Positions 28,191 through 37,096 are shown, counted from the first letter of the stretch. The stretch: DNA of 64,000 nucleotides from Antarctobacter sediminis (GCF_019218285.1 NZ_JAHUZG010000001.1:1302001-1366000), one strand, 5' to 3'. The notes: generated by a model not told the origin, from the letters alone. Numbers and translations: made by a program.

Positions 28191-30365
28191 ATGACACAAG
28201 CCGATTTCCTCACCGCCCCGCTTCCGCCCGCCACCGACCTGCCAGAGTTCGACACGACCGGACCGGGGCGTTTTTTCAACCGCGAACTCAGCTGGCTGGG
28301 CTTTAACTGGCGCGTGCTGGAAGAGGCCGAAAACCCGCGCGTGCCGCTGTTGGAACGGATGCGGTTCCTGTCGATCTCGGCGGCCAACCTTGATGAGTTC
28401 TATACCGTGCGCGTTGCCGGTCTCCGCGAACTGGCGCACGCGGGCAACACCACCCCCGCCGCGGACGGTCTGACGCCCGCCGAGCAACTGGTGCTGATCG
28501 ACGAAGACGCCCGCAAGCTGATGGCCGAACAACAGCGCGTGCTGGTCGACCTGCGCAAGCTGATGGCCGACGAAGGCATTTCCATCGTCACCCGGCAAGA
28601 TCTGACCGAGGGGGACGTCAAGTTCCTTGCCGATGCCTTTCTGGCGCAGGTCTTTCCGGTGCTGTCGCCGCTGGCCATCGACCCGGCGCACCCCTTCCCC
28701 TTTATCGCGAACATGGGCTTTTGCCTTGCGCTGCAACTGGAGCGGACCCGCGACAAGCGACCCTTGCAGGCGCTGCTGCCGATCCCGGCACAGATCGACC
28801 GGTTCATGGAACTGCCCACCGGCGAGGGCGGCCACCGGTTCATCCAGCTTGAAGACGTGCTGCTGCTGCATATCGACAGCCTGTTCCCCGGCTACCGGAT
28901 CAAGGATCACTTTGGCTTCCGCGTGCTGCGCGACAGCGACCTTGAAGTCGAGGAAGAGGCCGAAGACCTCGTGCGCGAATTCGAGGTGGCGCTGAAACGC
29001 CGCCGCCGCGGCGAGGTTGTCCGCCTGACGATCACCAAGGGCGCGCCCGCGGGCCTGCGCAAGATCGTCATGGACGAACTGCATGTCGCCCCTGAAGAGG
29101 TCATCGAACTCGAAGGCATGATCGGCGTCGCGGACACCAAGGAACTGGTGATCGACGCGCGCCCCGATCTGCTGTGGAATACCTTTACCCCGCGTGTGCC
29201 GGAGCGGGTGCAAGACCACGACGGCAACATGTTCGACGCGATCAAGCAAAAGGACATGCTGCTGCATCACCCCTATGAAACCTTCGACATGGTGGTGCGC
29301 TTTCTCAATCAGGCGGCGCAGGATCCCGACGTGGTCGCGATCAAGCAGACGCTGTACCGGACGTCCAAGAATTCGCCCATCGTCGAGGCGCTGTGCGAAG
29401 CGGCCGAGGACGGCAAATCGGTCACCGCGCTGGTCGAACTGAAGGCCCGTTTCGACGAGGCCGCCAACATCCGCCAGTCGCGTCGGCTGGAACGGTCGGG
29501 GGCGCATGTGGTCTATGGCTTCCTTGACTGGAAGACCCACGCCAAGATCAGTCAGGTGGTGCGCCGCGAAGGCGACCGGCTGGTGACCTACACCCACTGG
29601 GGCACCGGCAACTACCACCCGATCACCGCCAAGATCTATACCGACCTGTCGTTCTTTACCTGCGATGCCGAGCTTGGGCGCGATGCGGCCAAGATCTTTA
29701 ACTACCTCAGCGGTTACGCCATGCCCGAAGGGCTGGAGAATCTGCTGATCTCGCCGCACTCGCTGAAACCCGGCATGATCGCCATGATCGATCAGGAAAT
29801 CGAACACGCCAAGGCGGGTCGACCGGCGCACATCTGGATCAAGATGAACTCGCTGATCGAGCCGGACATGATCGACGCCCTGTACCGTGCCAGCCAAGGC
29901 GGCGTGAAGGTCGACTGCGTGATCCGTGGCATCTGCGGGCTGCGCGCCGGCATCAAGGGCCTGTCCGAGAATATCCGCGTCAAATCCATCGTCGGCCGGT
30001 TCCTCGAACATTCGCGCATCGTCTGTTTCGGCAATGGCCACGGGCTGCCGCACAAGCAGGCGCGGGTCTTTATTTCTTCCGCTGACTGGATGGGCCGCAA
30101 CCTGAACCGTCGGATCGAAACCGGGGTCGAAATCCACAACAAGACCGTCAAGGCGCAGATCGTCAGCCAGGTCATGGCGGCAAACCTTGCCGACACGGCG
30201 CAAAGCTGGGTCATGGAGCCTTCGGGCAAATTCACCCGCCACCCGGTGCCGGAGGGTGAGTTCGCCTTCAACTGCCACCGGTTCTTCATGGAAAACCCCT
30301 CGCTTTCGGGCCGGGGTTCGGCGGGCGCCTCGGACGTGCCGCAACTGACCCACGGCGAAGACTGA
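28191..30365 (+). CDS. ppk1: Polyphosphate kinase 1
   Basis: 724 aa. N-terminal FFNRELSWLGFNWRVLEEA, a head domain to about 330, then two phospholipase D-like halves: YRTSKNSPIVEALCEAAEDG, THWGTGNYHPITAKIYTDLS (region of the autophosphorylated His), SSADWMGRNLNRRIETGVEI (second catalytic region). It makes polyphosphate reversibly from ATP at the membrane. ACGGAGG lies about 12 nt before the ATG, rather far. A terminator follows. The exopolyphosphatase gene is 2.5 kb downstream. Confidence 0.95.
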   Translation: MTQADFLTAPLPPATDLPEFDTTGPGRFFNRELSWLGFNWRVLEEAENPRVPLLERMRFLSISAANLDEFYTVRVAGLRELAHAGNTTPAADGLTPAEQLVLIDEDARKLMAEQQRVLVDLRKLMADEGISIVTRQDLTEGDVKFLADAFLAQVFPVLSPLAIDPAHPFPFIANMGFCLALQLERTRDKRPLQALLPIPAQIDRFMELPTGEGGHRFIQLEDVLLLHIDSLFPGYRIKDHFGFRVLRDSDLEVEEEAEDLVREFEVALKRRRRGEVVRLTITKGAPAGLRKIVMDELHVAPEEVIELEGMIGVADTKELVIDARPDLLWNTFTPRVPERVQDHDGNMFDAIKQKDMLLHHPYETFDMVVRFLNQAAQDPDVVAIKQTLYRTSKNSPIVEALCEAAEDGKSVTALVELKARFDEAANIRQSRRLERSGAHVVYGFLDWKTHAKISQVVRREGDRLVTYTHWGTGNYHPITAKIYTDLSFFTCDAELGRDAAKIFNYLSGYAMPEGLENLLISPHSLKPGMIAMIDQEIEHAKAGRPAHIWIKMNSLIEPDMIDALYRASQGGVKVDCVIRGICGLRAGIKGLSENIRVKSIVGRFLEHSRIVCFGNGHGLPHKQARVFISSADWMGRNLNRRIETGVEIHNKTVKAQIVSQVMAANLADTAQSWVMEPSGKFTRHPVPEGEFAFNCHRFFMENPSLSGRGSAGASDVPQLTHGED

Positions 30366-30387
30366 CGCCACGCCGCGCTCACAAACG

Positions 30388-30421
30388 AAAAGCGCCCCTG
30401 CGGGGGCGCTTTTGCGTTTTT
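30388..30421 (+). terminator. Intrinsic terminator of ppk
   Basis: AAAAGCGCCCC / GGGGCGCTTTT 11-bp stem with TGCG loop (30388-30413), then GCGTTTTT. Confidence 0.88.
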
Positions 30422-30529
30422 GGGGGAAATGGCGGGCGCATTCCGAGGCAGGATATCCAAGGCGGGTTTCAGGCTGGAGTCCGGTTCAAGGCCTGCGTCG
30501 CCGATGCTGCGGACGACACGAGGGGCGGG

Positions 30530-30973
30530 TTATCTGAAAGCCCAGGACGCCTGTGCCCGGATGTATTTGCCGCGCAGAACCGCAAAAATGCCTAGCAAGA
30601 CACTAAATGCCATAAGTGGCCACGACAGAGCAAAGAAGAGTTCTGAACCACTGTTGGGATAACCAGGCAGAGGCCCCTCCAGAACGGTGCAGGCGGAATG
30701 ACCTTTTGCCAGGATTTCAAAACTCAGGCGTGAAGAAAACCACAGTTGCCAAGGAATGATGGGAAGAATTGGAAGCGACAACAAAACGATAGAGCGGGCT
30801 TTCGACGACGACCACAAACAGAGCAACCCAATGCCATAGAGAGCAAGTGATAGGACCACGCCATACAACCTGTCGGCATCGCCCCCGGTACAGGTGCCAG
30901 CAACACGCGCGATCACTGTATTCCCTGCCGCGAGGTAAAAGGACGTTATCGAAAGTGGTTGCCATAGGTCCAT
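30530..30973 (-). CDS. Orphan multi-pass membrane protein, hypothetical, in a less GC-rich patch
   Basis: 147 aa with about four hydrophobic segments (8-24, 36-53, 62-78 and 110-133) and two cysteines in soluble loops (TCTGGDADRLYG and SACTVLEGP). No family recognised. Codon use is visibly less GC-biased than its neighbours (many A/T third positions), and the ribosome binding site is poor. It lies between ppk and the flagellin gene on the opposite strand. Base composition and position suggest a relatively recent arrival, but no mobile-element boundary is visible. Confidence 0.55.
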   Translation of the reverse strand: MDLWQPLSITSFYLAAGNTVIARVAGTCTGGDADRLYGVVLSLALYGIGLLCLWSSSKARSIVLLSLPILPIIPWQLWFSSRLSFEILAKGHSACTVLEGPLPGYPNSGSELFFALSWPLMAFSVLLGIFAVLRGKYIRAQASWAFR

Positions 30974-31438
30974 CTGCCAAGCCTAGCCCCGCAAACGCGA
31001 TGATCATAGGTCAGACAGCAGATTCAAAAGTGGTCAAATGCACGGATGTGGCGAGTTGGTACTGGGTTGCGCACAGCAGACACCCGACCGCCTGTATCAC
31101 GCAGAAATTCAGGCGCTGTTCCTTAGTTGTACGCCTTGGCAGTATGACAGCAGCCCGGCCTGCCGAAATGGAAATTGGCGGCACCGTCTTGTTTCGGAAT
31201 CGGCAACCTATGTTTCCATAACGTCAACAAACCCTGGACAATCCGCGCCATAGTCTTGCCCCAATATCACCGCTGCGGCGCCGCAAATCCTTAAACAGAG
31301 GTTAAAGTCGATGACCGCAAACTGCGCGGGCACGGGTCTGTCCCGTGGCGCAGGCCTAGCGATTCGCCTGCAACGTCAGAAAGACGGCCATGCTGCCGGG
31401 TGCGAAACGCGCCCTCTGACGAGAAAGGCGAAAGCTAA
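30974..31438 (+). other. 465-bp intergenic region upstream of the flagellin gene
   Basis: The first ~290 bp (to about 31260) share the lower GC content of the orphan membrane gene and hold no convincing gene; short open frames there lack a ribosome binding site and family resemblance. The last ~180 bp hold the flagellin control region: a CtrA-like site at 31291-31306, a weak GG-N10-GC (sigma-54-like) pair at 31346-31361 that could be chance, and a purine-rich GAAAGGCGAAAG just before the ATG. Confidence 0.5.
31291..31306 (+). promoter_or_regulatory. CtrA-like binding site upstream of flagellin
   Basis: TTAA-ACAGAGG-TTAAA: both half-sites intact at the exact 7-nt spacing of the CtrA consensus (TTAA-N7-TTAAC), 133 bp before the flagellin ATG. 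CtrA controls motility genes in roseobacters and Rhodobacter, so placement and sequence agree. Confidence 0.5.
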
Positions 31439-32737
31439 ATGTCGAGTATCAATTCCAATCCCGGGGCCACCGCGGCCCTTCAGACCTTGAAGGCGATCAA
31501 CGCCTCGATGTCGAATACGCAGGCGCAGATCGCGACCGGCAAGAAAGTGTCCTCGTCGCAGGACAATGCGGCGGTCTGGGCCATCGCCAAGACGATGGAG
31601 GCCGATGTCGAAGGCTTCAAACGGGTTTCCGACAGTCTCAGCCTGGGCGAGGCCACGGTGTCCGTCGCGCGTCAGGGCGCCGAGACCGTCACCGACCTGC
31701 TGACCGAGATCAAAGGCAAGGTTGTTGCCGCACAAGAGGAAAACGTCGACCGGGCCAAGATCCAGACCGACATCGAAGCCCTGCGCAACCAGATCAGCTC
31801 GATCGTCAGCGCCGCACAGTTCAACGGTCAGGGCTTGTTGACCAACACCGACCAGACGGCGGGCAGCGGCGGCATCAACGTGCTGTCCTCGATCGACCGG
31901 TCGATGGACAGCGTCGAGTCCAGCGATATCCGCATCGCCAAGCAAGACCTTGGTCAGGGCGCGGCCAGCATCGGCAGCGGGCTGACCGCGCTGGCTGCGG
32001 GCGCCAATGACATCACCGGCACCGGCGATGCAGTTGCCGCCACCCTGACCGGCGCGGCCACCGCCCCCACCGGCACCACCACCTTTGGCAGCGGCGCATC
32101 CGCCACCGTGGCCGCGGGCACCGGTTTTTCGGTCGAAATCTCAAGCACGGCGGGCGGCGCGCCTTCGAACACCTCTGGCCGCAATGACATCAGCTATGTC
32201 GCCCGCGATGGCGACACGATGGCGGATGTGGCAGCGGGGCTTGCGGCGGCTTTCAACAAATACGTGTCCGACGACCTTGGTGCCGGCAACGAAGGCACCA
32301 TCGACGCCTCTGCCAGCGGCAACCAGATCACCTTTACAGGGGCCGATCAGGGTGGCGACAACTTCTCGATCACGGTGCAGCAATACGCCGCCGACAGCAG
32401 CAGCACCATCGGTGGCGGTCTGGCGGAACTGGCCAACATCGACGTGACCACGCAGGAAGGCGTCGACAGTGCCCTGACCGAGATGGAGGGCCTGCTGCAA
32501 ACCGCCATCGACGCCGCCGCAGCCTTTGGTTCCGCCGAGATGCGGCTGGACACGCAAAAGGAATTCGTGTCGGGCCTGACCGATGCGCTGAAATCCGGGA
32601 TCGGCACGCTTGTGGATGCCGACCTTGAAGAGGTTTCGGCCAAATTGCAGGCGCAACAGGTTCAACAACAGCTTGCAATGCAAGCGCTTTCCATCGCGAA
32701 CCAATCGCCGCGTTCGTTGCTGTCGCTGTTCCGCTAA
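31439..32737 (+). CDS. fliC: Flagellin
   Basis: 432 aa. The conserved N-terminal D0/D1 (about 1-150: SINSNPGATAALQTLKAINA, TGKKVSSSQDNAAVWAIAKT, QFNGQGLLTNTD) and C-terminal D1/D0 (about 330-432: VDSALTEMEGLLQTAIDAAA, ending SIANQSPRSLLSLFR) are intact. A Thr/Ala/Gly/Ser-rich variable domain lies between (about 165-320), forming the filament surface. Flagellin is exported through the flagellar type III system without a cleaved signal. No other flagellar gene is in the window. It sits alone between ppk and ppx with its own CtrA-like upstream site. Confidence 0.95.
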   Translation: MSSINSNPGATAALQTLKAINASMSNTQAQIATGKKVSSSQDNAAVWAIAKTMEADVEGFKRVSDSLSLGEATVSVARQGAETVTDLLTEIKGKVVAAQEENVDRAKIQTDIEALRNQISSIVSAAQFNGQGLLTNTDQTAGSGGINVLSSIDRSMDSVESSDIRIAKQDLGQGAASIGSGLTALAAGANDITGTGDAVAATLTGAATAPTGTTTFGSGASATVAAGTGFSVEISSTAGGAPSNTSGRNDISYVARDGDTMADVAAGLAAAFNKYVSDDLGAGNEGTIDASASGNQITFTGADQGGDNFSITVQQYAADSSSTIGGGLAELANIDVTTQEGVDSALTEMEGLLQTAIDAAAAFGSAEMRLDTQKEFVSGLTDALKSGIGTLVDADLEEVSAKLQAQQVQQQLAMQALSIANQSPRSLLSLFR

Positions 32738-32787
32738 GGGGCCCGGCCCGGCTTGGGCGGCGGGTTGACCACACGCCACCGCCCCAG

Positions 32788-32848
32788 TCAATCCCAGCCT
32801 TTTGATTGACCCCACGCCGTCCGGCGGGCGATAACCCCGGCGGACGGC
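32788..32848 (+). promoter_or_regulatory. Two inverted repeats in front of ppx
   Basis: GTCAATC-N10-GATTGAC (32788-32810) is a perfect 7-bp repeat. Right after it GCCGTCCGGCGGG-CGATAAC-CCCGGCGGACGGC (32816-32848) is a 13-bp arm with one mismatch, ending 12 bp before the ppx ATG. The second has no T-run, so it is not a simple terminator. It could be an mRNA stem near the start codon or an operator. Confidence 0.45.
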
Positions 32849-32860
32849 ATCGGGATTCGC

Positions 32861-34408
32861 ATGGACGGTCAAGACGACACTCACGGACACTGGGATCCCT
32901 TCGGGCGGCCGCTTTTCAACGATCCGCAGGCGCGGGCGCTCAGCCGGGTGGGCGTGGTCGACATCGGCTCGAACTCTGTCCGGCTGGTGGTCTTTGACGG
33001 TGCCGCCCGCAGCCCTGCCTATTTCTACAACGAAAAGATCATGTGCGCGCTCGGCGCGGGAATGGCCGAAACCGGTCGGCTGAACCCCGAGGGCCGCGAA
33101 CGGGCGCTGCGGGCGTTGCTGCGCTTTCGCGCGCTGGCCGACGGCATGGACCTGCCCGACCTGACCGTTGTCGCCACCGCCGCCATGCGCGATGCCGAGG
33201 ACGGACCAGAGTTCCGCCGCGTGCTGGAATCGGCCACGGGCCTGCGGGTCTGGGTGATCGACGGCGCCGAAGAGGCGCGGCTGTCGGCGCAGGGTGTGCT
33301 GCTGGGCTGGCCCGGGTCGTACGGGTTGGTCTGTGACATTGGCGGTTCCTCGATGGAACTGGCGGAAATCCACGACGGCGAAGTGGGTCGGCGGGTGACT
33401 TCGCCGCTGGGGCCGCTGAAGCTCCGCGACATCGAAGGCGGCCGCAAAGGCCGCGACAAGCAGATCAAGCGCGAACTCAAGCGGCTGGCCGATCACATGG
33501 GAACCCAACGGGACCGCCTGTTCCTTGTCGGCGGCAGCTGGCGCGCAATCGCGCGGATCGACATGCATCGCCGCGGCTATCCGCTTCAGGTGCTGCATGA
33601 ATACCGGATGGACGTGGAATCCGTCGCGGACACCATCGCCTATATCGAGTCGCATGAGGATCACGACAGCCTACGCAAGGTCTGTGGCGTGTCCTCGACC
33701 CGGATGGCGCTGGTGCCTTTCGCAAGCGAGGTTCTGCTGCGGCTGATGGAGTGTTTTCAGCCCAGCGACATAGCGATTTCCAGCTATGGCATCCGCGAGG
33801 GCCTGCTGTACGAACAGATGCCCGACGTGCTGCGCAGCCGCGATCCTCTGGTCGAAGCCTGCCGCTTTGCCGAAGCCAAGGATGCCCGCCTGCCCGGCTT
33901 TGGCGCCGCTCTCTATGACTTTGTGCTGCCGCTGTTTCCCGATGCCAGCCCTGCGCGCAAACGGCTGATCCATGCCGCCTGCCTGCTGCATGACGTCAGC
34001 TGGCGCGCCCATCCCGACTATCGCGCCGAAGTCTGTTTCGACAATGCCACGCGCGCCAACATGGGTGGGCTGAAACACTGGGAACGGGTCTATCTGGGGC
34101 TTGCGCTGATGCACCGCTATCGCAACAAGCGCGAGGGCACCCGCTTTGAGGATCTCTTTGCCCTGCTCGACGGCGCCCATCAGACCGAGGCCGAGGTGCT
34201 GGGCAAGGCGCTGCGATTCGGCGCGATGCTCTGGACGCTCAAGGCCGACGGCACCGGTCCGCGCCTGACGTGGGACGCCGAAAGCCGCGCGCTGGAACTG
34301 TTGCTGGATGCGGGCACCGCGCCGCTTTATGGCGAAGTGGCGGAATCCCGTCTGAAATCGCTGGCCGACGCGCTGGAGGCAGAAACCCGCGAGGTGCGGA
34401 TCGCCTGA
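32861..34408 (+). CDS. ppx: Exopolyphosphatase / Ppx-GppA phosphatase
   Basis: 515 aa. An N-terminal ~28-residue lead precedes the ASKHA fold: VGVVDIGSNSVRLVVFDGA (phosphate 1), VVATAAMRDAEDG, VIDGAEEARLSAQGV, and GLVCDIGGSSMELAEI (phosphate 2). The C-terminal half (about 310-500) is HD-like helical (HAACLLHDVSWRAHPDYR). It removes terminal phosphate from polyphosphate and possibly pppGpp. No clear ribosome binding site; the strong inverted repeat just upstream may matter for translation. Functionally paired with ppk upstream but separated from it by the flagellin region. Confidence 0.93.
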   Translation: MDGQDDTHGHWDPFGRPLFNDPQARALSRVGVVDIGSNSVRLVVFDGAARSPAYFYNEKIMCALGAGMAETGRLNPEGRERALRALLRFRALADGMDLPDLTVVATAAMRDAEDGPEFRRVLESATGLRVWVIDGAEEARLSAQGVLLGWPGSYGLVCDIGGSSMELAEIHDGEVGRRVTSPLGPLKLRDIEGGRKGRDKQIKRELKRLADHMGTQRDRLFLVGGSWRAIARIDMHRRGYPLQVLHEYRMDVESVADTIAYIESHEDHDSLRKVCGVSSTRMALVPFASEVLLRLMECFQPSDIAISSYGIREGLLYEQMPDVLRSRDPLVEACRFAEAKDARLPGFGAALYDFVLPLFPDASPARKRLIHAACLLHDVSWRAHPDYRAEVCFDNATRANMGGLKHWERVYLGLALMHRYRNKREGTRFEDLFALLDGAHQTEAEVLGKALRFGAMLWTLKADGTGPRLTWDAESRALELLLDAGTAPLYGEVAESRLKSLADALEAETREVRIA

Positions 34409-34432
34409 TCCATCCACGCGCGCGTTATCGGG

Positions 34433-34828
34433 TCAGAGGTCGATCTGCGCGTCCGGGTCTGTCCGGGGCTCGGGCTTGTCCTTGGGGCCGTTTTCGGGCG
34501 TTTCCGGGGTCAGAGGCACGCGGCGGCGGATGATGATGTCGCCGTTATCCAGCATCTCGGGAGGGTGGTAGAGCGTCCAGTCCTCCACCTGTTCCAGCAG
34601 TTGACCCAGCGCGGGGCCCATCTCGGCGGCGAAGTCGCGCAACAGCGGCTGCATCTCGCGCGCGGTCTTGTCCAGTTCCTTCAGCGCCGGTTCCATTTCG
34701 GTCATCAGGCCGCGCAGGAACAGCTTGGCCCCCTCTTCCATCAGGTTCAGACCATCGGTTTCCTCTTCCGCAGCCAGTGGTGCGGCAAGCAGGGAAACCA
34801 CGAGGGCGGGCATGACAATCTGTCTCAT
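34433..34828 (-). CDS. Small secreted acidic protein, hypothetical
   Basis: 131 aa: signal peptide (about 1-19, ending APLAAEE), then an amphipathic helical part (LNLMEEGAKLFLRGLMTEME, LKELDKTAREMQPLLRDFAA) and a closing segment PPEMLDNGDIIIRRR with a Pro/Asp-rich tail. The pattern of a helical 'MEEGAKLFLRGL' core followed by 'PNGDIIIRR' recurs in Rhodobacteraceae hypothetical proteins; annotations naming it an ATPase are not supported, as there is no Walker motif. The start at 34828 gives an intact signal peptide. Confidence 0.65.
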   Translation of the reverse strand: MRQIVMPALVVSLLAAPLAAEEETDGLNLMEEGAKLFLRGLMTEMEPALKELDKTAREMQPLLRDFAAEMGPALGQLLEQVEDWTLYHPPEMLDNGDIIIRRRVPLTPETPENGPKDKPEPRTDPDAQIDL

Positions 34829-34869
34829 GCCTTGGAATATAGGGGCGCCGGGTAACGCTGGGAAGACGG

Positions 34870-35880
34870 TCAGAGATCGACATCCAGCGTGACCGGAAAA
34901 TGATCCGAGGCCACCAGAAGCGCACCGCGCAGCGCCTCGTCCTGCCAGCACTCGGCGTCATCGAAAGGATGCCAGATCCGCCAACTGGGCGCGCAATCGC
35001 GCAAGCGGCTGGAAATCATCACGTAATCCAGCAGTGCCTGTAGATAGCGCTTTTCCGAATGGATGTAGAACCGCGCGGTGGTCGGCTGTGCCCCGATCCG
35101 CCGTTGCAGTGCCTCGGCTGCGTGGGGATCATAAAGCAGCATCTCCGCGTCGTCGCCATTGCCCAGAAGGATTTCGACCGAACTGCGCCCGAACAGCCCT
35201 TCGTAGCTGTCCAGACCGGGACCGTCGTTCAAATCGCCCATGAGGATCAGATCCTCGCCCGCGTGCAAATGCGCGACAATCCGGCGGCGCAGCCAGACCG
35301 CCTGTGCCAGTTGCTTGCGCCGGTTGGCGATGGCCAGTTTCATGATCGCGTCGCGCCCCTTGGCCCCGTGCGGCGCCTTGGATTTCAGATGCGCACCGAT
35401 CATCCGCAGCTTGCGCCCCGACAGGGTTTCCACAGCAAGTTCCAAAGGGGGCTTGGAGAAATTGACGATGTCGGCCCGCGCGTCGATGTCGAGGTCGATG
35501 CCGAATTCCATGTCAAAGCGCGGCGCGGCCTCGTCGTCGCGTGGATCATGTCGCACCCGCAGCTTATCGGCGTCGTATAGCAACGCGATTTCCTGCTGGG
35601 TGTTGTTGGCGAACCCGGTCACCACGTCGCGGGTGCGCAAACCGGCGGCCTCGGCAAAATTGGCCAGGGCTCGGGTGGTCGACCGGCGGCGATTGGTGTC
35701 CGGGGCCTCGATCACCATGATCGCATCGGCATCAATCCGGCGAAATACATGGCCCAGCGCCTCTAGCTGGTCCCCCCGGGTGATCCGATGCCGCCCGCCC
35801 GGTTCATCGTCGATCAGCGGCCGCCCCTTGTTGTCGAACAGCGAATCGAACCATTCGACGTTGTAGCTGGCCAGCCGCAC
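34870..35880 (-). CDS. Endonuclease/exonuclease/phosphatase-family protein
   Basis: 336 aa from a GTG start four bases after the preceding stop. EEP-fold motifs: RLASYNVEWFDSLFDNKG (N, E metal ligands), DADAIMVIEAPDT, MIGAHLKSKAPHG, LILMGDLNDGPG (the DxN active site) and the closing VASDHFPVTLDVDL (SDH). The family includes DNases, sphingomyelinases and inositol phosphatases. Lack of a signal peptide suggests a cytoplasmic nuclease or phosphatase. It is coupled to the TerB/J-domain gene upstream. An ATG further upstream would overlap that gene by about 95 bp and is less likely. Confidence 0.8.
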   Translation of the reverse strand: MRLASYNVEWFDSLFDNKGRPLIDDEPGGRHRITRGDQLEALGHVFRRIDADAIMVIEAPDTNRRRSTTRALANFAEAAGLRTRDVVTGFANNTQQEIALLYDADKLRVRHDPRDDEAAPRFDMEFGIDLDIDARADIVNFSKPPLELAVETLSGRKLRMIGAHLKSKAPHGAKGRDAIMKLAIANRRKQLAQAVWLRRRIVAHLHAGEDLILMGDLNDGPGLDSYEGLFGRSSVEILLGNGDDAEMLLYDPHAAEALQRRIGAQPTTARFYIHSEKRYLQALLDYVMISSRLRDCAPSWRIWHPFDDAECWQDEALRGALLVASDHFPVTLDVDL

Positions 35881-35884
35881 GGCG

Positions 35885-36568
35885 CTAGGCCGGTTCGCGC
35901 GCCGAGATCTCTTCCCAGGCGCGGTTGATGTCGATAAGCCGCCGTTCAGCGATCTTGACCGCCTCTTCGGGGACACCACGGGCGATCATCGCGTCGGGAT
36001 GGCCTTCGCGGACCAACTGCCGCCACCGCTTGCGGATCTCAGGCATCGGCATCTCGGGCGAAACCCCCAGAACCGTGTAGGGATCGGGCGCGGCATCGGG
36101 CACAAAGCGCGCGCGCAGGGCGCGGAACTGGTTTTCGCTCAGCCCGAAGATCCGCGCCACATTGGTCAAGAACTCGTTTTCCGCCGGATGGTAACAGCCA
36201 TCCGCCATCGCGATGTGGAACAGCCCCTCCATCAGGTCGCACAGCGTGCCCGATGTTTCGCTGAACATCGCGGCGATGCGGCGGGCGTAATCCTCATAGC
36301 CTGCCACGTCCTGCCGCGCGAGGTTAAAGACACGCGCCGCGCCGGCCTCGTCCTCGGCCGCGATGTGGAAAACCTCGCGAAAGGCGGTCACCTCGTCGCG
36401 CGTCACCAGCCCGTCCGCCTTGGCCATCTTGGCCGACAGGGCAATCACCGCGATGGTAAAGGCCACCGACCGTTCCGGCGGCGCGCGCAGGCTGTCAAAG
36501 ACCGCCGCCAGCCCCTCGCCGGTGGTCAGCGCCTGCAAGGCGCGCGAAATTCGGATCCAGATCGACAT
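35885..36568 (-). CDS. TerB-like and C-terminal J-domain protein (DjlA-like)
   Basis: 227 aa. Residues about 30-155 form a TerB-like helical domain (AFTIAVIALSAKMAKADGLV, FHIAMADGCYHPAENEFL). Residues about 165-227 form a J-domain (PYTVLGVSPEMPMPEIRKRW, then GHPD carrying the HPD motif that stimulates Hsp70 ATPase). DjlA of E. coli is membrane-anchored; this one lacks an obvious N-terminal membrane helix. It probably recruits DnaK to particular clients. The downstream nuclease-family gene is only 4 bp away. Confidence 0.83.
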   Translation of the reverse strand: MSIWIRISRALQALTTGEGLAAVFDSLRAPPERSVAFTIAVIALSAKMAKADGLVTRDEVTAFREVFHIAAEDEAGAARVFNLARQDVAGYEDYARRIAAMFSETSGTLCDLMEGLFHIAMADGCYHPAENEFLTNVARIFGLSENQFRALRARFVPDAAPDPYTVLGVSPEMPMPEIRKRWRQLVREGHPDAMIARGVPEEAVKIAERRLIDINRAWEEISAREPA

Positions 36569-36586
36569 GGGGTCAGTCTACGCGGT

Positions 36587-37096
36587 TCAACGGTTCTCTG
36601 TCAGGAGCGGTTCAAGAATTTTCTGCATCAGCACAAGGTCCATCCAGCGGCCGAACTTGTGCCCCACTTGCGGCAGGCGGGCAACCTCGACAAAACCCAA
36701 ACGTGCGTGAAAGGCGATCCCGTCGGGATTTTCTCCGCTGACCCCGGCCCAAAGGCTGTGAACATCCGCTTGGCGCGCCACCTCCTCCAGCCGCGCCATC
36801 AGGGCACGCCCTGCCCCGCGACCCCGCGCCCCGGGCGCCAACTGGATCGAATGCTCCATGGTAAAACGATACCCCGGCCCGCCGCGAAACTGGAAATACG
36901 TGGCAAATCCCAGCAGCGCGCCCGCGTCTTCCGCCACCTGAAAGGCATCGCCACGGGCGGCAATATCCCCCCGGATCCCTTCGACGGTCTTCAACTGGGT
37001 GGTGAAGGTGGCGGCGCTGGTTTCGATCACGGCGTTCCAGATGGCGCAGATCGCCTGCGCATCTTCCGGCACTGCACTGCGGACCACGAAACTCAT
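36587..37096 (-). CDS. GNAT-family N-acetyltransferase (phosphinothricin/methionine-sulfoximine acetyltransferase-like)
   Basis: 169 aa, single GNAT fold: VRSAVPEDAQAICAIWNAVI, GFATYFQFRGGPGYRFTMEH, then the acetyl-CoA loop IQLAPGARGRGAGRALMARL (about 82-101) and GVSGENPDGIAFHARLGFVE. The 'IWNxxI...E.SxxHS/EHS' layout is that of the Pat/MnaT subgroup, which acetylate amino-acid analogues such as methionine sulfoximine. The ATG at 37096 overlaps the VOC gene's stop by 4 bp. Confidence 0.82.
   Translation of the reverse strand: MSFVVRSAVPEDAQAICAIWNAVIETSAATFTTQLKTVEGIRGDIAARGDAFQVAEDAGALLGFATYFQFRGGPGYRFTMEHSIQLAPGARGRGAGRALMARLEEVARQADVHSLWAGVSGENPDGIAFHARLGFVEVARLPQVGHKFGRWMDLVLMQKILEPLLTENR

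Noticed and set aside
31346-31361. Sigma-54 promoter for flagellin (TGGC...GC with GG-N10-GC spacing)
   Set aside because: Only about 8 of 12 conserved positions match and GG-N10-GC is frequent in GC-rich DNA. The CtrA-like site is the better supported control element.
34433-34828. ATPase annotation for the small acidic secreted protein
   Set aside because: No Walker A or B motif in 131 residues and a clear signal peptide.
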